Assembly (NCBI GenBank): GCA_900544815.1
Contig: UQWT01000024.1
Location: forward strand, 1 to 26,683
Length of the DNA: 26,683 bases
Origin: an uncultured Bacteroidales bacterium
Lineage (GTDB): Bacteria; Bacteroidota; Bacteroidia; Bacteroidales; UBA932
Reading direction: 5' to 3'
A model generated the notes under the pieces. That model saw only the letters and a program-made list of their open reading frames with translations. It had not been told where the DNA came from and made no database searches. This document shows, in pieces, positions 8,403-15,888 of the stretch (the first letter of the stretch is position 1; the number at the start of each line of letters is the position of its first letter). The position numbers and the translations under genes are program-made.

Positions 8403-9359
8403 TTATCTCTTGTTTATTAATTGTTCCTCGTAATACACTAAACGCAATCCCCATACGATTGCCATTGCCCCTATCCATCTCGATACCAAAAGTACATACC
8501 ATATACCTCCTATGGCTGAGAGCAAAAACAGATCCTCAAAATTACTATGTGAGATGCAGATGTGGTAATTGAGCAGATCTATATCCCTTTTGCCTATCTG
8601 TCCGCTTTTACTCTCATCTATCATTACCGCAGCGCCGTATGCCAAACCCAATGTATTGGCAACTATCCACAAAAATGCAGTCTTTGCCGGCAGGCCAAAC
8701 AGCTTTAACAGCGGCATAAAGAGTTTTGCAAGCAATTTTATTACACCAAACTCGTTCATGAGTTTTTGGAGAATGCCCAAGATGTATATTAGCGTAACCA
8801 TCTTGATTACAAGCCTGCCGGTTGAAAACAACCAGTTTGTGAGCATCTCTAAAAGAGTTTGCGTACCCTCAGCATTTTCAATAAAATTCGTGCCACTATG
8901 ACCCGGCAATACCTTGTTGAGACAAAAAGCAAGGATAAAAGCCATTAAGGTTCTGCAGAGTGTGATACCCACTGCAGAGGAGCCGGTCTTTTTCTGTACG
9001 GCTGTCTCGGTAATCATGTTGTGAGCACACATTACCATAACACTTAAGATGGTAATTACCCTAACATCAAAATCAAAAGCTACCATAACGGATATGGCGG
9101 CATAGACATTTACAAAATACCCGGTTACAAACGGAAGAGCTGCCTCTCCCGGCAATCCAATAAAATTGAATACCGGCGATAGAAACTTTGAAATAAGAGG
9201 CAGTATGTTAAAATATTGCAGGAGAACAATCAACAAAGAGACAATAACAGTAAGGCGCACTATCCAAATGCAGGTTTTGGTTGTATTTGGAAGCACCTCT
9301 TTTATGGAACGTATAACTCTTTGCTTTACAGACTTATCTTTTGAGCTATTGCAGTTCAT
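8403..9359 (-). CDS. Gate-domain (nucleoside recognition / SpmAB-like) membrane protein
   Basis: A 318-residue integral membrane protein with about eight hydrophobic segments. The sequence is an internal duplication. The first half has a hydrophobic stretch with LPGEAALPFVTGYFVNVYAA (69-88) followed by CAHNMITETA (H113, E118). The second half has LPAKTAFLWIVANTLGLAYG (223-242) followed by ISHSNFEDLF (H271, E275). This is the Gate-domain layout shared by spore maturation proteins SpmA/SpmB, the FeoB channel region and CNT-type proteins. A substrate cannot be inferred, and sporulation is not implied in this phylum. The short soluble N-terminus (1-25) is basic and probably cytoplasmic. It is first in the long minus-strand operon, with its own promoter just upstream. 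Confidence 0.82.
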   Translation of the reverse strand: MNCNSSKDKSVKQRVIRSIKEVLPNTTKTCIWIVRLTVIVSLLIVLLQYFNILPLISKFLSPVFNFIGLPGEAALPFVTGYFVNVYAAISVMVAFDFDVRVITILSVMVMCAHNMITETAVQKKTGSSAVGITLCRTLMAFILAFCLNKVLPGHSGTNFIENAEGTQTLLEMLTNWLFSTGRLVIKMVTLIYILGILQKLMNEFGVIKLLAKLFMPLLKLFGLPAKTAFLWIVANTLGLAYGAAVMIDESKSGQIGKRDIDLLNYHICISHSNFEDLFLLSAIGGIWYVLLVSRWIGAMAIVWGLRLVYYEEQLINKR

Positions 9360-9388
9360 TATCTATTTTGGCTTAAAAATAACGCCTG

Positions 9389-9417
9389 CAAAGGTAATTA
9401 ATTTGGTAACCTTCAAA
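9389..9417 (-). promoter_or_regulatory. sigma-ABfr-type promoter for the Gate-trxB-bamD operon
   Basis: The minus strand shows TTTG (9417-9414), a 17-base spacer, then TACCTTTG (9396-9389), a full match to TAnnTTTG. Transcription would begin near 9382, giving a leader of about 22 bases before the Gate-protein ATG at 9359. The spacer is a little short of the typical 19-21. Confidence 0.6.
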
Positions 9418-9436
9418 AAATAACCTGAGGTAACTT
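9415..9436 (-). terminator. weak possible terminator after the barrel gene
   Basis: On the minus strand a short imperfect hairpin (AAGTTACC, loop TCA, GGTTATT, containing one U-U mismatch) runs directly into six T. It lies 17 bases past the barrel-protein stop and overlaps the next promoter. The stem is poor, so termination may be partial or absent. Confidence 0.3.
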
Positions 9437-9452
9437 ATCTTTTTCATGTTAC

Positions 9453-10919
9453 TTAGAATGAGAATCTAAGTCCGGCATCGAAAGTAACGGAAAAATCCTT
9501 GTCTGAATAGTAGTTCTGTACAGTAAAATTATTGAATTTGGAAAGCTCTTCATTATCTGACAGCATAAAACTTACTCCCGGCTGGACAAAAATTCCAACA
9601 TTCCTGCTCAATTTCCCAAGAAAGCCTGCCTGCAGATTTAATGATGATTCAAACCGGCCTATACCAAAACTCTCATGTCCTATACTTGCGCTTATGCATT
9701 TGTTTATATTGCAGCCGGCGCCAAGATAAAGCCCTGCAACCTTGCCATTTACAAAATACCAGTTAAGATTTACAGGCACCCCTATGTAATGCAGCTTTTG
9801 GCTTATCTTTTCATCATTTTTCTTTATATCGGACCGCAGATACGAGTAAGAAAGCCCTGTTTCAAAATAAAGATTCTTGGATACCTTTACAGCTACGGTG
9901 ACCCCAAACTTAAGAGGTAGTTTGTGATTGTAAGAGCCACCCCTCAAGTCTATCTTATTCTCCCTTACCCCCATAACATGGCTCACATTCTTTTCTGTGG
10001 TGGAGAATGCACCTTTATCAAATTTGGCTAAATCTTTATTTTCAACCCTGTTAACCCCTTGGTTAATATCATACAGAAAATTAGGGGAAGATTTCATGTC
10101 CTGGAGGCTTTCAATATCATCATAATAACCACTATCTAAAAACATCCCTCCGCCGGCCGCATTTCCTGCATTAAGAGCAATTGATACCCCTTTCTCTTCC
10201 CGATAAATCTTTCTGTTCCTGCCTTTCCTGCCGTTTTCTGCCACTGCTTTATCCCACTCCTTCTGATCTGAGAAAGTTAGATTAACAGCATTTTTAGCCA
10301 CATCCACATTTGATTTCTCTTTCTGTACATTGCTCTCTGCACTATTCTCTATTACAGTACTTTCCATTGCCATGCTCTCAGCCTCTGTATTTTCTGTTAA
10401 AGCAACCTCTGTAACGGCTTTTTCTGCAGAGGTACTCTTTTCAGTTGCTCTATTTTCTAATGCTGAATTATCGGTTGTCTCAATCTTCTTATCTATATTT
10501 TCTGCAGTCGTTGAATTGGTAGTAACCTCTTCATCTATACCGTAATGAACATTGTTGGCAGAGGTAATATAACCGTTACCTGCCGCATTCTTGGTATTCT
10601 GTTCAGTTAGGCTGTTTTGGACAATATAGTATGGCGCAGAAGGTTTTTTTACAACTGCAATCACATCTGTATTGCCGTTCGCTTTAAAATTGCCAACAAT
10701 TTCTCTGTTTATATATATGGTTGGCAAAAGAAGCAGAATGATAGCAGCTGCAGCGCAGTAACTTATCAACTTTATAACTTTTGCCCGTTTTCTCCTCCTT
10801 ATGCTGTTCATAACAGCGCCAAAACCATCCGCAGGTAACTCAGTCTCTATGCTGTTTACCCTGTTCTTTATCTCTTCAATCCACTCTTCATGAAGATTAT
10901 TTTTATCTAATGGCCTCAT
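9453..10919 (-). CDS. dual-membrane-spanning anti-sigma / outer-membrane beta-barrel protein (Dma-like)
   Basis: 488 residues from the ATG at 10919, four bases after the sigma-factor stop. The frame extends to 10967, but that would overlap the sigma gene by 44 bases. Parts in order: a charged cytoplasmic head (1-47: HEEWIEEIKNRV, then FGAVMNSIRRRKRAK), one inner-membrane helix (48-70, VIKLISYCAAAAIILLLL), a long low-complexity linker rich in T, E, N, S and A (about 71-235), and a barrel domain of amphipathic strands (about 243-488). The barrel starts at VSIALNAGNAAGG and ends RFSF with terminal phenylalanine, as for outer-membrane barrels (PF13568-like). A protein with both an inner-membrane helix and an outer-membrane barrel, next to an ECF sigma gene, matches the Dma anti-sigma factors of Bacteroides. 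The anti-sigma role is inferred from architecture and position. Confidence 0.8.
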   Translation of the reverse strand: MRPLDKNNLHEEWIEEIKNRVNSIETELPADGFGAVMNSIRRRKRAKVIKLISYCAAAAIILLLLPTIYINREIVGNFKANGNTDVIAVVKKPSAPYYIVQNSLTEQNTKNAAGNGYITSANNVHYGIDEEVTTNSTTAENIDKKIETTDNSALENRATEKSTSAEKAVTEVALTENTEAESMAMESTVIENSAESNVQKEKSNVDVAKNAVNLTFSDQKEWDKAVAENGRKGRNRKIYREEKGVSIALNAGNAAGGGMFLDSGYYDDIESLQDMKSSPNFLYDINQGVNRVENKDLAKFDKGAFSTTEKNVSHVMGVRENKIDLRGGSYNHKLPLKFGVTVAVKVSKNLYFETGLSYSYLRSDIKKNDEKISQKLHYIGVPVNLNWYFVNGKVAGLYLGAGCNINKCISASIGHESFGIGRFESSLNLQAGFLGKLSRNVGIFVQPGVSFMLSDNEELSKFNNFTVQNYYSDKDFSVTFDAGLRFSF

Positions 10920-10923
10920 ACTG

Positions 10924-11475
10924 CTATCTGTTTTGCATTTGTAAATAATCGTTAACCATTTTTGCAAGTGAACTCTTTGCTCTTGCCAATTGAGAAGATG
11001 AACTTCTCTCGTTTATTCCCAACTTCTGTGCAATCTCCTTATGAGACAAATTCTCAAATACATAGAGGTTGAACACTGTTCTATAACCAACGGGTAGCCT
11101 GCCAATAAACTTCAAAAGCACATCATTTGGAACAGAAGACAATGATTCTGCATTGGGAGGATCCTCCTCAGAATAATATTTGGCCTCGTTGAGATCTGTC
11201 AAAGCCAGCTTCCGCTCCCTAAGATACTGGATAGATACGTTTGCCGTGAGCTTGCACATCCAGGCCTTGAGAGACCCTTTCCCTCTCCATCTGAATTTGT
11301 CAAGCGACGAAAATATCTTAATAAAACTATCATGAAGAATATCCTCTGCAAGCTCTCTCTCTCCAAGGTAACGTAGGGCAACGACAAACAGCACCGGAGC
11401 ATAACTCCGGTATAATTCCTCCATAGCCGTTTTATTGCCGTTTTTGCACTCTTCAGCGATAGTTTCCTCTTGCAT
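10924..11475 (-). CDS. ECF-type RNA polymerase sigma factor (Das-like)
   Basis: A 183-residue sigma-70 family protein with only regions 2 and 4. Region 2 (about 18-88) shows MEELYRSYAPVLFVVALRYL, ELAEDILHDSFIKIF (core binding) and GSLKAWMCKLTANVSIQYLR (-10 recognition). Region 4 (about 118-175) shows the helix-turn-helix LSHKEIAQKLGINERSSSSQL, preceded by LPVGYRTVFNLYVFENLSH. The frame opens at a TTG at 11505, but ATG at 11475 gives the usual N-terminus close to region 2 and was chosen. The partner barrel gene begins four bases after the stop. The 57 bases upstream, after the LysM gene, hold no perfect TAnnTTTG, only a one-mismatch TAATTGTG at 11497-11490. Co-transcription from purC/LysM or autoregulation through an unknown promoter are both possible. 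Confidence 0.92.
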   Translation of the reverse strand: MQEETIAEECKNGNKTAMEELYRSYAPVLFVVALRYLGERELAEDILHDSFIKIFSSLDKFRWRGKGSLKAWMCKLTANVSIQYLRERKLALTDLNEAKYYSEEDPPNAESLSSVPNDVLLKFIGRLPVGYRTVFNLYVFENLSHKEIAQKLGINERSSSSQLARAKSSLAKMVNDYLQMQNR

Positions 11476-11532
11476 TGTCAAGTCACATTCACAATTAAAA
11501 CGCAAAAAACAGAAAATACTGCACTAATCAGA

Positions 11533-13074
11533 TTAATTTTCTACAGAAATTGTAAAATCTTTGTTGTATACGATATTCTTTGTTCCGGTGTTAAAGAATC
11601 CTGTATAATGTCCAAAGTTGCTCCTGATGGCAAAATTGGATTGAATTGCATTGTAGTCTCCCATTAGCCTTGCGTAGGCCATATAAAATACAATGTCATA
11701 TCCTTGAAAGGCGTATGGAGTGGGATATGTATTGTACAGAGCCTTGTACCGTTCTACAAAAGACTTTGTCTGCGGATTGTCGTAATCTACATAGTATGGC
11801 AATGACAGGTGCAGGTTAAGCTGATGCAACAGGTAGATATCCAGAACCTCAAAGTTTTTCCATTTAGGCATCCCAAACAACATTATTGGCCTCTCCTCTG
11901 TATTAAGAAGCGACAGATTTCTAATGGCATCGCTTACAAAAGCCTCATTGTTAGACGGTACTATTACTATATTCATAATATGGTCTCTGAGGAGGTTCTT
12001 TATTCGGTCCTCTACGGCTCTTCCCTCCAAAATATTATAATGAAGCGAGCTGTAGCCTATATGCCTCTCAGTCAAGCCTCTTGCAATGCTGTTTACATAC
12101 AGCGAATCTGTATTGCCGCTTTCGTATATTATAACTACGTTGGCAAAACTTCTGCTATACTTGTCTGCGATATTATCCACTATTGAGTTGAGCTGGTGTT
12201 TAAGATCTGTGGGTATCTGTACAAATCCGTTATAATGTGATACCAAAGATGCTGCATTGTGATCCATAGGAGAAACCAAAATGGTGTGACTCTCAATATA
12301 TGGATGAATAGTCTCCAATTCACCTTTTTTAACCGGGCCTATAACAATCCCCTTATTGACAAGTCTCCCGCTTCTTCCTATATCATCCAAGGAGCTGTAA
12401 TCTTTCTGGTCTATCACATCTAAAGTGACATCTACACCAAGAGAGGAGAGCGAATCCAATGCAAGGAGCGAACCTGCGTAGAAATCCATGAAATTTGAGT
12501 TGAGATTGGATGTGTCCCTCGAATTAAACGGGAGAATTAGTGCGATATCTGCTTTCCTACCATACAGATCCGCTGTAAGGTTCTCATTGGTAGAAAATTG
12601 ATCAACAGTTTCGGTTACATTCTCCGTTTCATGCAATGTTGTGCTGTCTGTAGGTAGTTCTACTTTATCCTTGCCATTTGAGGCCGTGATGTTCTCTTTG
12701 CTCTCGGCCTCTTCGTTTGACCTCCTAAGAGCAATAGCTATGCGCTCCTGTCTCGACAATCTCCTTTTCCTCTTGGACTCCTGCTTGCCGCTGCTCTTCT
12801 CATCACTGTTACCGGGAGATAATTTGTCGGGAATATAAAGAATCATACCTGTCTTTAAACCGTTGCCTAACACAGGGTTATTCTCTATAATCTCCTTTAT
12901 GGAAACGTTATACGCCTTGGAGATGGAGTAGAGAGTCTCGCTTTGCTGCACATTGTGGACATATACAATAACACCATCTTTTTTTATCTTGTCTTGCGCT
13001 ATTTTCACATTGTTTTGGGCAGATGCCGCAATTGCAACGGCAAGTATAATTACCAAGGCATATAAACGTCTCAT
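11533..13074 (-). CDS. LysM domain protein with type-1 periplasmic-binding fold
   Basis: A 513-residue secreted protein. The signal peptide MRRLYALVIILAVAIAASAQ is cut after about residue 19. One LysM domain (about 36-82) contains YVHNVQQSETLYSISKAYNV and ends GMILYIP; LysM binds the glycan of peptidoglycan. A very basic linker follows (KRKRRLSRQERIAIALRR, 101-118), then a T/E/N-rich stretch. Residues 174-513 form a Leu/Ile/Val-binding-like domain: ADIALILPFNS, FYAGSLLALDSL, GIVIGPVKKGE, FANVVIIYESG, IVIVPSNNEAFVSDAI, and YAFQGYDIVFYMAYARL. Automated annotation often labels such proteins as amino-acid transport receptors, but no permease is nearby. The wall-binding module plus this fold recalls LpoA-like penicillin-binding-protein activators. 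It lies 20 bases after purC and is followed by the sigma gene. Function not established. Confidence 0.83.
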   Translation of the reverse strand: MRRLYALVIILAVAIAASAQNNVKIAQDKIKKDGVIVYVHNVQQSETLYSISKAYNVSIKEIIENNPVLGNGLKTGMILYIPDKLSPGNSDEKSSGKQESKRKRRLSRQERIAIALRRSNEEAESKENITASNGKDKVELPTDSTTLHETENVTETVDQFSTNENLTADLYGRKADIALILPFNSRDTSNLNSNFMDFYAGSLLALDSLSSLGVDVTLDVIDQKDYSSLDDIGRSGRLVNKGIVIGPVKKGELETIHPYIESHTILVSPMDHNAASLVSHYNGFVQIPTDLKHQLNSIVDNIADKYSRSFANVVIIYESGNTDSLYVNSIARGLTERHIGYSSLHYNILEGRAVEDRIKNLLRDHIMNIVIVPSNNEAFVSDAIRNLSLLNTEERPIMLFGMPKWKNFEVLDIYLLHQLNLHLSLPYYVDYDNPQTKSFVERYKALYNTYPTPYAFQGYDIVFYMAYARLMGDYNAIQSNFAIRSNFGHYTGFFNTGTKNIVYNKDFTISVEN

Positions 13075-13094
13075 AATAAGTGTACTATATTAAA

Positions 13095-14048
13095 TTACAT
13101 AAGTCTTGCGAGCATGTTCTTCACATTTGTTTCAATACGCTCGTAAACATTGTCATTGTATGGAGCCTTCTTAAACTCCTCACCTGTAATATGCTCGTAA
13201 AGCTCTATATATCTGTTTGAAATAGATTCAACTATCTCGTCTGTCATCTCGGGAACCTTCTGTCCGGATTGTCCGCTGAATCCGTTGTCCATAAGCCATT
13301 CGCGAACAAACTCCTTTGATAACTGCCTCTGCGGCTCCCCTTTGGCAAATCTCTCCTCGTAACCGTCAGAGTAGAAATAGCGGCTGCTGTCCGGAGTGTG
13401 AATCTCGTCAATAAGATAGATCTCACCATCTTTCAAGCCAAACTCGTATTTTGTATCTACAAGAATCAATCCCCTTTTGGCGGCAATCTCGGTACCTCTC
13501 TTGAACAGAGCAAGCGAAATCTCCTCCAACTTTTCATAAACATCCTTTGCAACTATCCCCTTTGTAATAATCTCCTCCTTGGAGATATCCTGGTCATGCC
13601 CGCCAATCTCGGCTTTTGTGGTAGGGGTGATTATAGGGTGGGCAAACCTCTCGTGCTCTCTCATCCCATCCGGAACAGGCACTCCGCAAATCTCTCTTGC
13701 TCCGCTTTTGTATGTTCTCCAAGAACTTCCTGTAAGATAACCTCTTACAATCATCTCAACAGGCAAACTCTCACATCTGTGACCAACAGTAACCATAGGA
13801 TCCGGCGATGCAATCTTCCAGTTCTTTACAATATCCTGCGTATCATCCAAAAACTTTGAAGCTATCTGGTTCAATACCTGCCCTTTGTATGGAATTCCCT
13901 TTGGCAGTACAACGTCAAAGGCCGATATCCTGTCTGTGGCAACCATAACCATCAGCTTGTTGTCAATTGTATAGACATCCCTTACCTTTCCAACATATTT
14001 GGAGGTCTGTTTGGGAAAATCAAATTCCGTAGATGTAATGGATTTCAT
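13095..14048 (-). CDS. purC: phosphoribosylaminoimidazole-succinocarboxamide synthase
   Basis: SAICAR synthetase: ATP-dependent joining of aspartate to CAIR in de novo purine synthesis, cytoplasmic. The 317-residue length is that of the longer (yeast-like, about 306) class rather than the E. coli class (about 237). Key stretches: GKVRDVYTID (20-29) at the ATP-binding start, VMVATDRISAFDVVLPKGIP, EMIVRGYLTGSSWRTYKSG (98-116), LILVDTKYEFGLKDG (194-208), and DEIHTPDSSRYF (214-225), which carry the substrate and metal contacts. ATG at 14048 is the first start after the 68-base gap following the glycosyltransferase. No purine operator was recognised and no other pur gene is in the window. Confidence 0.97.
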   Translation of the reverse strand: MKSITSTEFDFPKQTSKYVGKVRDVYTIDNKLMVMVATDRISAFDVVLPKGIPYKGQVLNQIASKFLDDTQDIVKNWKIASPDPMVTVGHRCESLPVEMIVRGYLTGSSWRTYKSGAREICGVPVPDGMREHERFAHPIITPTTKAEIGGHDQDISKEEIITKGIVAKDVYEKLEEISLALFKRGTEIAAKRGLILVDTKYEFGLKDGEIYLIDEIHTPDSSRYFYSDGYEERFAKGEPQRQLSKEFVREWLMDNGFSGQSGQKVPEMTDEIVESISNRYIELYEHITGEEFKKAPYNDNVYERIETNVKNMLARLM

Positions 14049-14116
14049 AATTTTATGACTTAAAAATTAAACAAATTCTGTAAATGTCCCGCTTCTGTCC
14101 CACTCTTGTCTTTTTC

Positions 14117-15253
14117 CTATCTGCTTCCCGACAGATCTTTTTTGTAAAACTCTACAAGTCTGTTGCAAAAGGTTTTCCATGATAACTCATCCTTCACACG
14201 CTCAATATTCTTTACATATTCCTCTCTAAGAGAGCGGTTGTCAAAATAGCTCTTTATGGCATCGGCTATAGTCTCCTTTCTGCAATCCTTTATTATCATC
14301 CCTGTACCCTTGTCCCCAATGGTCTCTTTAAGCCCTCCAACATCTGTCGTAATCATGGGTAGGTTAAAATTAAAACAGATAGAACTTATCCCGCTTTGAG
14401 TGGCAGACCTGTAAGGTAGCACACATACGTCAGATGCAGAGAAATATGGTGATACACAACTATCCTTAATGTAGCTTGTGGTTACACTTATGTTATCTCT
14501 GTAAGGAGAGCTGTCTATCAATGCCTCATATTTATCAAAACTGCCGTAAGGTTCGCCTGCAATGATAAGTTGGTAAGAGTCATCCAAAAGATTAAATGCC
14601 TCTATAAGCAGATCCAACCCTTTGTACTCTCTTATAAGCCCAAAAAAGAGAATATTCCTTTTATTGGGTTTTATTCCCAACTGCCTGCAAGCCTGTTCTT
14701 TGGAGATTTTTGCTCCAAAATGGGAGTAGAGTGGGTGAGGGGTAACCAAAACAGGCTTCTCTCTGTCGAACGACAGAAGATCATTCCTTACAGCATCACA
14801 CAGCACCACAAAGCCGTAGTTTGGCTTTAAGAACCATTTGGTAAACAGACGGTCAAAGAAATGCGGCTCATGCGGAATAACATTATCCAAGATGGAAATA
14901 ATCTTGCAGTTTCTTCCAACATGTCTGGCAACATAACCCAATGACGGAGCAAACCAACTCATCCAATACCTCATTATAAGAAGATCAGGATTAAACCTCC
15001 TTATAGCCTTTGCAGTAGAGATATACGTAAAAGGATTTGCCGTATCCAATAGAGCCTCAGACTCTACCGGTACGGCATTATCATCTTTTGTAACATATTG
15101 AGTCTTACCCGGAAAGAGAATGTCTGGATACTGTCTCTTAAAATTAAAAGCTTTTACAGAATGCTCCTTTCCCAGTTCCTGCATCAAATACGTGTTAAAC
15201 TGAGAAATACCACCTCTGTACGGGTAAAAGCAGGATAATATTGCTATTCTCAA
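14117..15253 (-). CDS. glycosyltransferase, GT4-like (GT-B fold)
   Basis: A 378-residue retaining-type glycosyltransferase, probably cytoplasmic or membrane-peripheral. The N-terminal Rossmann half starts at once with RIAILSCFYPYRGGISQFNT (2-21, the acceptor-side G-G loop). The C-terminal half has ILFFGLIREYKGLDLLIEAF (201-220), IIAGEPYG, and the donor-side segment DVCVLPYRSATQSGISSIC (275-293) followed by TTDVGGLKETI. The usual E-x7-E glutamate is replaced by the SATQSG variant seen in some GT4 members. The start codon is TTG at 15253, immediately after the in-frame TAG of the preceding gene. No earlier start is possible, and the next Met (residue 24) would remove the first Rossmann strand. 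Donor and acceptor sugars are unknown; a surface-glycan role is a guess. Confidence 0.85.
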   Translation of the reverse strand: MRIAILSCFYPYRGGISQFNTYLMQELGKEHSVKAFNFKRQYPDILFPGKTQYVTKDDNAVPVESEALLDTANPFTYISTAKAIRRFNPDLLIMRYWMSWFAPSLGYVARHVGRNCKIISILDNVIPHEPHFFDRLFTKWFLKPNYGFVVLCDAVRNDLLSFDREKPVLVTPHPLYSHFGAKISKEQACRQLGIKPNKRNILFFGLIREYKGLDLLIEAFNLLDDSYQLIIAGEPYGSFDKYEALIDSSPYRDNISVTTSYIKDSCVSPYFSASDVCVLPYRSATQSGISSICFNFNLPMITTDVGGLKETIGDKGTGMIIKDCRKETIADAIKSYFDNRSLREEYVKNIERVKDELSWKTFCNRLVEFYKKDLSGSR

Positions 15254-15844
15254 CTATTTTGTTTTTGATTTAACATACTCCTCGTTCAAGCCTACAAGAA
15301 CATTGTTGGTAATGTCAAGCTGTGAGTTGCCAACTATAACCGTATTTGTACTTCCGCTGGTTGTAAGGATAAGTGCATAATTGTGCTCTGCATTATACTT
15401 CTCAACGTAAGTCTGGATGGCATCCATAACCTTGTTAAGCATAACCTGCTGCTCCTCCGCCATCTCCATGCTCTTTTGCTGTCTTAGGCCCTCGAGAGAC
15501 TGCTGGCGTTGGTATAGCTGCTGTTGCTGCTCCTCTGCCTGTGCACGAGTCAGCAACCCTTTGTTTATCTTGGTCTCAAAATCCTTGGCCGCACTTTCAA
15601 ATGCCCTTCCCTTCTTGTTGAGGTCCTCCTGAATAACCTGTGCTTTAGCCTCAAGCTCAGACTTAAGATCATTGAACATGTCGTAGTTGTTTACTAAAGA
15701 ATCCATCTGAATGTAGACAATGCTCCCCGAAGGTGCTACAGTGGCAGTCTCAACTGAGGCAGCCGCCTTTGTGTCTGAGGCAGTGTTATTGTTACAAGAA
15801 ACAAGAATTGTTGCAAGCGCAACAGCTAGAATTGCTTTTTTCAT
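15254..15844 (-). CDS. Skp/OmpH-like lipoprotein
   Basis: A 196-residue envelope protein of the OmpH/Skp family, but as a lipoprotein: signal MKKAILAVALATILVSC with C17 acylated, then NNNTASD and an A/T/S-rich tether to about residue 40. The Skp-like body begins GSIVYIQMDSLVNNYDMFND (40-59), continues as a long Q/E/K coiled coil (60-140, including RAQAEEQQQQLYQRQQSLEG), and ends with YNAEHNYALILTTSGS and VGLNEEYVKSK, the C-terminal body strands. In a canonical Skp this would be a soluble periplasmic holdase for unfolded outer-membrane proteins; here it is likely membrane-tethered. The stop TAG abuts the TTG start of the glycosyltransferase in the same frame. A good promoter lies upstream inside the end of pdxJ. 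Confidence 0.88.
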   Translation of the reverse strand: MKKAILAVALATILVSCNNNTASDTKAAASVETATVAPSGSIVYIQMDSLVNNYDMFNDLKSELEAKAQVIQEDLNKKGRAFESAAKDFETKINKGLLTRAQAEEQQQQLYQRQQSLEGLRQQKSMEMAEEQQVMLNKVMDAIQTYVEKYNAEHNYALILTTSGSTNTVIVGNSQLDITNNVLVGLNEEYVKSKTK

Positions 15845-15888
15845 ATTATTTATTTGTTAATTATTTCCATCCCTATGCATACAACCCG

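Noticed and set aside
8403..9359. Sporulation gene
   Set aside because: Similarity to SpmA/SpmB is at Gate-domain level only; nothing else in the window suggests sporulation and the lineage does not sporulate.
9398..9413. Sixteen-base identity with 22108-22123 (TTAATTTGGTAACCTT)
   Set aside because: The second copy is half of a terminator, while the first copy lacks the matching arm and lies in a promoter. In AT-rich DNA of this length one such match is not surprising.
10330..10545. Plus-strand frame rich in S, V and A
   Set aside because: It is the antisense reading of the low-complexity linker of the barrel protein; biased codons keep the opposite strand open.
10920..10967. Upstream start for the barrel protein giving 16 extra residues
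   Set aside because: It would overlap the sigma gene by 44 bases. The ATG at 10919 lies four bases after the sigma stop and begins the expected charged head.
11533..13074. Annotation as an amino-acid ABC transporter receptor
   Set aside because: The C-terminal fold fits such receptors, but the LysM domain, basic linker and lack of any permease or ATPase gene nearby argue against a transport role.
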